Shown: piece after piece, positions 58,079 to 64,000 of the stretch | Layout of the letters: the number at the start of each line of letters is the position of its first letter | Numbering within the stretch: position 1 is the first letter of the stretch | From: Paraburkholderia sp. Tr-20389 | GTDB taxonomy: Bacteria > Pseudomonadota > Gammaproteobacteria > Burkholderiales > Burkholderiaceae | Length of the DNA stretch: 64,000 nt | Reading direction: 5' to 3' | Assembly: GCF_017104565.1 (NCBI RefSeq) | Contig: NZ_JAAGPD010000007.1 | Span: 62,001 to 126,000 of the forward strand | The notes under the pieces: generated by a model | The model's database searches: none | Told to the model about the DNA's origin: nothing | The model's input: the letters and a program-made list of their open reading frames with translations, nothing else | Program-made: the position numbers and the translations under genes

Positions 58079-59114
58079 ATCCGCATTGGAAGAACTCGGC
58101 CTCGCGCCGATGTGGGTGCGCCGCGCGGGCGCACATGACGCAGCCGTCGAGCCGCAGGCGTCGCATGACGATGCCGATGTCGTGGCGGACGTAGCGCAGT
58201 CTTCCCCGGCCGCAACGCCCGTCGGTATCGAAGACGTTCGCGTCGATGAACTGGCTCGTGCCGACGCACAGGTTTCAAACCCGGCGCAATCGGATGCAGG
58301 CGTTGCAAACGCAGCAAGCGAACCGGCTGCCAGCCGCGAAAGCGCGCGAGCCGAAGTTGACGCCTCGCCCGCCGACGCGCCTCAGTCTCGCCGCGCACCG
58401 CCGTCTGCAACCGACGACGTACCGCCGTTCCCCGACGACGATTTCGCGTGGTTCGACGATCTCCCGGCCGGGCCGCCCTCGAACGTCGATGCAAGCACGA
58501 ACGAGCCCGCGCAGCCGGGCATCGATACGCTCGACTGGACCGCCCTCGAAGCACGCGTCTCGGCTTGCGAGCGTTGCCGTCTGTGCGAGCGGCGCACGAA
58601 CACCGTGTTCGGCGTCGGCGATCGCGAAGCCGACTGGATGCTGATCGGCGAAGCGCCCGGTGAGAACGAAGACAAGCAGGGCGAGCCGTTCGTCGGCCAG
58701 GCGGGCAAGCTGCTCGACAACATGCTGCGTTCGCTCGATCTCGCGCGCGGCACGAACGTCTATATCGCGAACGTGATCAAGTGCCGGCCGCCCGGCAACC
58801 GTAATCCGGAACCCGACGAAGTGGCGCGCTGCGAGCCGTATCTGCAGCGCCAGGTCGCGCTCGTGAAGCCGAAGCTGATCGTCGCGCTCGGCCGCTTCGC
58901 TGCGCAGAGTCTGCTGAAGACGGAAGCGAGCATTTCGTCGCTGCGTGGACGCGTGCACGAATACGAAGGCGTGCCCGTCGTCGTTACCTATCATCCCGCG
59001 TATCTGCTGCGCAGCCTCGGCGACAAGGCGAAGTCGTGGCAGGACCTGTGCCTCGCCCGCGACACGTGGCAGAAGGCCGGCGCAGAAGGAAACGCGGGGG
59101 ACGCGGCGAAATGA
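58065..59114 (+). CDS. Type-4 uracil-DNA glycosylase (Fe-S) with long N-terminal extension
   Basis: A 349-residue DNA repair enzyme removing uracil from DNA. The catalytic half (residues ~160-340) has [16 protein letters not shown] for the Fe-S cluster, [20 protein letters not shown] as the uracil-site motif, [17 protein letters not shown] and [11 protein letters not shown]. This part is normal; the first ~155 residues are an Asp/Ala/Pro-rich low-complexity extension (with the short start [20 protein letters not shown]) absent from compact family members. ATG 58065 overlaps rimI; the stop overlaps the next start (ATGA). Confidence 0.92.
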   Translation: MALHESALEELGLAPMWVRRAGAHDAAVEPQASHDDADVVADVAQSSPAATPVGIEDVRVDELARADAQVSNPAQSDAGVANAASEPAASRESARAEVDASPADAPQSRRAPPSATDDVPPFPDDDFAWFDDLPAGPPSNVDASTNEPAQPGIDTLDWTALEARVSACERCRLCERRTNTVFGVGDREADWMLIGEAPGENEDKQGEPFVGQAGKLLDNMLRSLDLARGTNVYIANVIKCRPPGNRNPEPDEVARCEPYLQRQVALVKPKLIVALGRFAAQSLLKTEASISSLRGRVHEYEGVPVVVTYHPAYLLRSLGDKAKSWQDLCLARDTWQKAGAEGNAGDAAK

Positions 59115-60139
59115 CGGAACCCGCCGGGCCGTACGCTTCGTTCGAGGCGCCGTTATCGGCCCGGCTCGACGCTCTGTCTGATGCCGCCGTGCGCGACATC
59201 GCGTGGCTGCTGTTCAGTCCCGACCTGTTGCGCGCGCAACCGCCCGCCGGCGTGCTCGCGACGCCGTTCGAATCACCCGATGAAGCCGCCGCCGCGATGG
59301 CCTGGCTCGAAGCGCAGGACGCCGATCCTGCCGGTCTGCATCGCCATATCTCGGCGACGCGGGTCACGCGACTCGGCCGCTATGCCGAATGTCTGCTCGC
59401 GTGGTTTCTGAAGCACGGCCCAGCCGCGCGCCTGATCGCGGCGAACGTGCCGCTGCGGCGCGCGGGCGTGACACTCGGCGAATGCGATTTTCTCGTCGAG
59501 ACGCAGGCGGGCAGGCGGCTGCATTGGGAGCTGGCCGTCAAATGCTATCTGCACGCGGGCGACGGCCGGGGCGAGCTGGCCGACTACGTGGGGCCGAATC
59601 TGCAGGATCGCTTCGATCTGAAGCTCGCGCATCTGCTCGATCATCAGTTGCGGCTCAGTGCGCGCGAGGAGTTCGCGTCGCTCGGCCATCGCGGACCGTG
59701 GGACGCGCAGATGTTCGTCAAAGGGTGGCTGTTTTACCGCAACGGACGCGCCGAACGCGATCCCGTCGAAATCGAGCCGGCGCACGCGCGCGGCTGGTGG
59801 ACGACGCGTGCTGACTGGCCGGCGTTTTCAGCCGGCCATGCCGACGCGTGGATGCTGTTGCCACGGCTCGAATGGCTCGCGCTGCGCGTGCGTAATACGA
59901 GTGATGCGACACATGACACGACACATGATGCGACAAGTGGTGCGGCTCACGCAGCGAATTTCGTATCGGCGGAAATGCTTGCGCAGCAACTCGCGGGACA
60001 GACGGGACCGACGATGGTAGCGGCATTCGTCGAGCACGCCGCAGGACAATGGAGCGAGCGCTCGCGCGGCTTCATCGTGCCCAACGACTGGCCCGAGCGG
60101 GCCCACGCGTTCGCGCGCCAGCAGACGCGCAAATCATAG
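59111..60139 (+). CDS. DUF1853 family protein, possible PD-(D/E)XK-like nuclease fold
   Basis: A 342-residue protein with features of DUF1853: RYAECLLAWFLKHGPA near residue 90, then GVTLGECDFLVETQAGRRLH and WELAVKCYLHAG. The GECDF...HWELAVK arrangement resembles the acidic and E-x(n)-K positions of restriction-endonuclease-like folds; this is an inference from motif shape. A short DATHDTTHDATSG stretch near residue 275 comes from a direct repeat in the DNA. The start overlaps the glycosylase stop, so the two are probably coexpressed; function is unknown. Confidence 0.78.
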   Translation: MTEPAGPYASFEAPLSARLDALSDAAVRDIAWLLFSPDLLRAQPPAGVLATPFESPDEAAAAMAWLEAQDADPAGLHRHISATRVTRLGRYAECLLAWFLKHGPAARLIAANVPLRRAGVTLGECDFLVETQAGRRLHWELAVKCYLHAGDGRGELADYVGPNLQDRFDLKLAHLLDHQLRLSAREEFASLGHRGPWDAQMFVKGWLFYRNGRAERDPVEIEPAHARGWWTTRADWPAFSAGHADAWMLLPRLEWLALRVRNTSDATHDTTHDATSGAAHAANFVSAEMLAQQLAGQTGPTMVAAFVEHAAGQWSERSRGFIVPNDWPERAHAFARQQTRKS

Positions 60140-60172
60140 CGACACTTCCCGCGCGGACCATCACCCGCGCAC

Positions 60173-60979
60173 TTACCACCAGCGATAGAAATGATGCACG
60201 GGTCCGACGCCGTGACCGACGTCGAGCCGCCCGCTCTGTTCGAGCGCGCCCGTCAGCCATGTCTTGGCATCCGAGACGGCGCTTGCCAGATCGTCGCGCT
60301 GCGGAATCAACGCCGCAATCGCCGACGACAGCGAGCAGCCCGTTCCGTGTGTGTTCTTGACGGGTACGCGCGGACCGGCGAGGCGCATCGTGCCGCTTTC
60401 CTGAATCAGCCAGTCGGGGCTGTCGGCGGCGGCGAGATGGCCGCCTTTCATCAGCACCGCGCGTGCGCCCAGCTTGCGCAGCGCTTCGCCCTGACCGACC
60501 ATCGCGGCTTCGTCCGCCGCGCTCGACGTGCCGAGCAGCGCGGCCGCTTCCGGCAGATTCGGCGTCAGCAGATCGGCGAGCGGCAGCAGTTCGCTGCGTA
60601 CGGCATCGACGGCTTCGGGCGCGAGCAGCGCGTGATTGCTCTTCGAGATCATCACGGTGTCGAGCACCACGTGCTTCGGCTGGTGGCGGCGCAACGCATC
60701 GGCGACCGCGCGCACGATCGACGCATTCGCCAGCATGCCGATCTTCACCGCGTCGATGCGGATGTCGTCGAACACGGCGTCGAGTTGCGCGGTCACGAAA
60801 GCAGGGTCGGGCGTGTGGATGGCCGTCACGCCGCACGTGTTCTGCGCCGTCAAGGCGGTGATCACGCTCGCGCCGTACGCGCCGAGCGCCGAGAAGGCCT
60901 TGAGGTCGGCCTGAATGCCGGCGCCGCCGCCGGAATCGGAACCGGCGATCGTCAGGACGTTGGGAATCGGTCGGGTCAT
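60173..60979 (-). CDS. thiD: Hydroxymethylpyrimidine (phosphate) kinase ThiD
   Basis: ThiD phosphorylates HMP and HMP-P to the pyrimidine diphosphate used for thiamine. The 268-residue ribokinase-fold enzyme begins NVLTIAGSDSGGGAGIQADL, has LDTVMISKSNHALLAPEAVD near residue 115 and ends with the anion-hole motif NTHGTGCSLSSAIAALIP. ATG 60979 (MTRPIPN) is chosen over the longer frame. It is convergent with the DUF1853 gene and 79 bp downstream of the second lplT. Confidence 0.95.
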   Translation of the reverse strand: MTRPIPNVLTIAGSDSGGGAGIQADLKAFSALGAYGASVITALTAQNTCGVTAIHTPDPAFVTAQLDAVFDDIRIDAVKIGMLANASIVRAVADALRRHQPKHVVLDTVMISKSNHALLAPEAVDAVRSELLPLADLLTPNLPEAAALLGTSSAADEAAMVGQGEALRKLGARAVLMKGGHLAAADSPDWLIQESGTMRLAGPRVPVKNTHGTGCSLSSAIAALIPQRDDLASAVSDAKTWLTGALEQSGRLDVGHGVGPVHHFYRWW

Positions 60980-61058
60980 GGAGAAGCCTGCAAAGCGGGG
61001 CGCGCGTGCTGCGCGCACAGAAGGATGCGAAGAGCGTGCGCGGCGGCGCGTGCGCGTG

Positions 61059-62366
61059 TCAGTGCCGCGCTTCGCCGATCAGCGACACGGAGTCGAACGC
61101 GCGCTGGTTCGCCTGATGACGGCGCATCACGAGCCACATCATCACGCACACGAAGGTGCCGAACAGCACGATCACGATGGCAACGGGCACGTCGAGCCAC
61201 ACGAGCACCGCGTACAGGCACAGCATCACGAGCACGGAGAGGTTCTCGTTGAAGTTCTGCACGGCGATCGAGTGACCGGCAGACAGCAGCACGTGCCCGC
61301 GATGCTGCAGCAGCGCATTCATCGGGACGACGAAGAAACCCGACAGTGCACCGACGACCATCAGGAAGATATAGGCGAAGATCAGATAGCCGGGGACGTG
61401 CATCCTGCCGAAGTAGATGCCCCAGTGCGACGGGAACAGATGCTTCGTGTAGAAGGCCATCAGCATCACGGCAATGCCCATGATGATGCCGACGGGCAGC
61501 ACCGACAGCGACTTCTTCAGCGGCACGCGCGCGGCGGCGATCATCGCACCCGCCGCGACGCCCACGGCGACCACGGCCTGCAGGATCGCGCCTTCCGACA
61601 GCGACATGCCGAGCGACACTTCGGCCCACTTCAGCACGATGAACTGCAGCGTCGCGCCTGCGCCCCAGAACAGCGTCGTGACGGCCAGTGAAATCTGGCC
61701 CAGCTTGTCGCGCCAGAGCACGACGAAACAGTCGGCGAAGTCGGTGATGAGCCGGATGGGACCGTGTTCCTGGCGTGGATAGCGGGCGCCCGTGTCGGGA
61801 ATGCGCAGATTGAAGAGCGCGGCGATCGCGTAGATCAGGATGATGATCAGCATCGCTGCTTCGGCAGGGGTGTGGATTGCCGGCGGCGTGTGCTTGATGA
61901 TGTGCGATGCGATATGCGGGCTGATCAGCGCGCCGCCGAGCACGGTGCCTAGAATGATCGAGCCGACGGTCGTGCCCTCGATCCAGCCGTTCGCGGCAAC
62001 GAGCCGGTCAGGCGGCAGCAGCTCGGTGAGAATGCCGTACTTGGCGGGTGAATAAGCGGCGGCGCCAAAGCCGACGATGCCGTACGCAAGCAGCGGATGC
62101 GCACCGATCAGCATCGTGAGGCAACCGACCACCTTGATCGTATTGGTCACGAACATCACACGGCCCTTCGGACGGGAGTCCGCGAAGGCGCCGACAAAAG
62201 CCGCGAGCACGACGTACGACAGCACAAAAAACAGCTTGAGCAGCGGCGTCATCCAGTTCGGGGCGTGAAGATCTTTCAGCAGTGCAATAGCAGCGATCAG
62301 AAGCGCATTGTCGGCCAGCGAGGAGAAAAACTGCGCGGCCATGATGGTGTAAAAACCTTTTTTCAT
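61059..62366 (-). CDS. lplT: Lysophospholipid transporter LplT, copy 2 (MFS)
   Basis: A 435-residue, ~12-helix MFS protein closely related to the product of 18300-19598: both begin MKKGFYTI, share [35 protein letters not shown], and a GALSGFFVVPMNALLQHRG-like segment. Differences are spread throughout, so this is an old duplication or two orthologous groups rather than a recent copy. It is divergent from alr (about 220 bp between starts) and upstream of thiD. The cargo is inferred from the family. Confidence 0.88.
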   Translation of the reverse strand: MKKGFYTIMAAQFFSSLADNALLIAAIALLKDLHAPNWMTPLLKLFFVLSYVVLAAFVGAFADSRPKGRVMFVTNTIKVVGCLTMLIGAHPLLAYGIVGFGAAAYSPAKYGILTELLPPDRLVAANGWIEGTTVGSIILGTVLGGALISPHIASHIIKHTPPAIHTPAEAAMLIIILIYAIAALFNLRIPDTGARYPRQEHGPIRLITDFADCFVVLWRDKLGQISLAVTTLFWGAGATLQFIVLKWAEVSLGMSLSEGAILQAVVAVGVAAGAMIAAARVPLKKSLSVLPVGIIMGIAVMLMAFYTKHLFPSHWGIYFGRMHVPGYLIFAYIFLMVVGALSGFFVVPMNALLQHRGHVLLSAGHSIAVQNFNENLSVLVMLCLYAVLVWLDVPVAIVIVLFGTFVCVMMWLVMRRHQANQRAFDSVSLIGEARH

Positions 62367-62585
62367 CTGATGCGATGCTTTCCTCGCTGCGGTCTGTCCG
62401 CCCCGGCCGTAAGGTGTGCGTCCGGGCTTATTCCGTTCGAAATGGGTTGTGCGCACGGCTTTATATCACGAAAATAGTCGAATCCCGACTAGCAGAATCC
62501 TTGATCGCATTGTCGAGCTTGCCAATGGCGCGTTGCAAACGCGCTGTAAGCTACTGATTCGACAATACCTTTATGAAAATATCCC

Positions 62586-63656
62586 ATGCCGCGCCCAGTC
62601 TCAGCCACGATTCATACTGCCGCTCTCGCCAATAATCTCGCAGTCGCCCGTCGCTACGCGCCGAAGTCCAAGATCTGGGCTGTCGTCAAGGCCAATGCGT
62701 ACGGTCACGGACTCGCGCGGGCGTTCCCCGGTTTGCGCGCAACCGACGGCTTTGGTTTGCTCGACCTCGAAGAAGCGGTGAAGTTGCGTGAATTGGGCTG
62801 GGCTGGGCCGATTTTGTTGCTCGAGGGCTTTTTCCGGCCCACGGATATCGACGTGATCGACCGTTATAGTCTGACCACGGCGCTGCATTCGGACGAACAG
62901 TTGCGGATGCTGGAAATGGCGCGTCTGTCCAAGCCCGTCAATATCCAGCTGAAGATGAACAGCGGCATGAACCGGCTCGGCTACACGCCTGAAAAGTTCC
63001 GGGCCGCGTGGGAACGGGCGCGGGCCTGCCAGGGTGTCGGCCAGATCACGTTGATGACCCATTTCTCGGATGCCGACAGCGAGCGCGGCATCACGCATCA
63101 GATGGAAGCGTTCGAGCGCGGCGCGCAGGGCATCGCGGGCGCGCGCAGCCTCGCCAACTCGGCCGCCACGTTGTGGTATCCGGAAGCGCATTTCGACTGG
63201 GTGCGCCCGGGCGTGATGCTGTACGGTGCGTCGCCGTCGGGCATGAGCTCGGCGATCAAGGACACGGGCCTGCAGCCCGCCATGACGCTCGCCTCCGAAC
63301 TCATCGCCGTGCAGACGCTCACGGCAGGCCACACGATCGGCTACGGCTCGACCTACACGGCGCGCGAAGGCTTGCGCATCGGCGTGGTCGCATGCGGTTA
63401 CGCGGACGGCTATCCGCGTGTCGCGCCGGAGGGCACGCCCATCATCGTCGACGGCATTCGCACGCGGATCGTCGGGCGCGTGTCGATGGACATGATCACC
63501 GTCGATCTCACGCCGTGCCCGCAGGCGAGCGTCGGCTCGCGCGTCGAGCTGTGGGGCGCGCAACTGCCCGTCGACGACGTCGCGCAGTCGTGCGGCACGA
63601 TCGGCTACGAGCTGGTGTGCGCCGTCGCGCCGCGCGTGCCCGTACGCGCCGAGTGA
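62586..63656 (+). CDS. alr: Alanine racemase
   Basis: Alr interconverts L- and D-alanine for peptidoglycan, using PLP. The 356-residue enzyme has the PLP-lysine motif [17 protein letters not shown] near residue 30 and the catalytic tyrosine in [16 protein letters not shown] near residue 255, with [10 protein letters not shown] close to the C-terminus. The ATG at 62586 gives [14 protein letters not shown], the family start. radA follows after 74 bp on the same strand. Confidence 0.96.
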   Translation: MPRPVSATIHTAALANNLAVARRYAPKSKIWAVVKANAYGHGLARAFPGLRATDGFGLLDLEEAVKLRELGWAGPILLLEGFFRPTDIDVIDRYSLTTALHSDEQLRMLEMARLSKPVNIQLKMNSGMNRLGYTPEKFRAAWERARACQGVGQITLMTHFSDADSERGITHQMEAFERGAQGIAGARSLANSAATLWYPEAHFDWVRPGVMLYGASPSGMSSAIKDTGLQPAMTLASELIAVQTLTAGHTIGYGSTYTAREGLRIGVVACGYADGYPRVAPEGTPIIVDGIRTRIVGRVSMDMITVDLTPCPQASVGSRVELWGAQLPVDDVAQSCGTIGYELVCAVAPRVPVRAE

Positions 63657-63730
63657 CGGAGTCTCGATCGCACTTCCCCTGGCGCACCTCGCTCCACGAC
63701 ATAACGAACAACGACGCGTGACGAAACAAG

Positions 63731-64000
63731 TTGGCTAAACAGAAAACGTTGTACACCTGTACGGAATGCGGCGGGCAGGCGCCGAAATGGCAGGGCCAGT
63801 GCCCTGCGTGTCACGCGTGGAACACGCTCGTCGAAACGGTTGCGGAGTCGCCTTCCGCGCACCGCTTCCAGTCGCTTGCGAAGAACCAGCCGGTGCAGCG
63901 GCTCGCCGATATCCAGGCATCGGACGTGCCGCGCTTTACGACGGGCGTCGGCGAGTTCGATCGCGTGCTCGGCGGCGGGCTGGTGGCGGGCGGCGTGGTG
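63731..64000 (+). CDS. radA: DNA repair protein RadA (5' part)
   Basis: The last 90 codons of the window are open and start at TTG 63731 (MAKQKTLYTCTECGGQAPKW if TTG is read as Met). The zinc finger is present as CTECGG...CPACHAW, and the following VPRFTTGVGEFDRVLGGGLV is the entry to the RecA-like ATPase. RadA processes recombination intermediates. The gene continues beyond the window. Confidence 0.93.
   Translation, partial: MAKQKTLYTCTECGGQAPKWQGQCPACHAWNTLVETVAESPSAHRFQSLAKNQPVQRLADIQASDVPRFTTGVGEFDRVLGGGLVAGGVV

Overview
The window reads as a chromosomal core segment of a GC-rich beta-proteobacterium of the Burkholderia/Paraburkholderia group. This rests on protein character and gene order (hisZ-purA, kup, tex, dinG, slyD, mutS, lplT, suhB, trmJ, cysE, lpxH, cysS, accA, tilS, lysC, fabI, yejABEF, gltX, aceB...aceA, tsaB-rimI, alr-radA); the species is inferred, not proven. 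No phage, insertion sequence, conjugation gene or CRISPR array was found. Coding density is high, and nearly all genes look intact.

Layout. 1-7.7 kb: the end of hisZ, then purA with a phosphoribosyltransferase, the K+ transporter kup, and an ~890 bp gap of nested inverted repeats between convergent kup and tex. 7.8-15.5 kb: a Gln-rich coiled-coil exported protein, a DUF465 protein, a DinG-type helicase, an Ala/Ser-rich lipoprotein, a ribosomal-oxygenase-like cupin divergent from slyD, and an exported phosphoesterase-like protein overlapping mutS. 15.5-25.9 kb: mutS, lplT, suhB, trmJ, cysE, and an envelope-flavoured cluster (TPR protein, ppiA, ppiB, lpxH). 26-33 kb: cysS, an AlkA-type glycosylase, accA, tilS, lysC, then tRNA-Ser. 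33.6-42.7 kb: a small Pro/His/Tyr-rich exported protein, fabI, the yejABEF peptide importer, an NlpC/P60 hydrolase and a Tat-type patatin lipoprotein. 43-45.4 kb: gltX and a tRNA array (Ala, then two Glu-Asp pairs that are near-identical duplicates). 45.5-48 kb: a GNAT protein, an AraC-type regulator, an RraA-family protein and a gamma-glutamylcyclotransferase-like protein. 48-54 kb: malate synthase and isocitrate lyase flank a HAD dehalogenase, a LysR regulator and a universal stress protein. 54-64 kb: an RhlE-type helicase with a Gly-rich tail, an acyl-CoA-binding protein, the tightly overlapped run tsaB-rimI-udg4-DUF1853, thiD, a second lplT, alr and the start of radA.

Themes: translation and tRNA maturation (purA, cysS, gltX, tilS, trmJ, tsaB, rimI, L16-hydroxylase-like cupin, tRNAs), DNA repair (mutS, dinG, alkA, udg4, radA), lipid and envelope metabolism (accA, fabI, lpxH, two lplT copies, alr, patatin, NlpC/P60) and the glyoxylate shunt. 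I found no obviously new multi-gene defence or mobile system. The items most worth a second look are the nested inverted repeats at 4.59-5.21 kb, the udg4-DUF1853 pair with its long disordered extension and nuclease-like motif, the gene overlapping the end of mutS, the paired lplT paralogues, and the dyad element upstream of accA.
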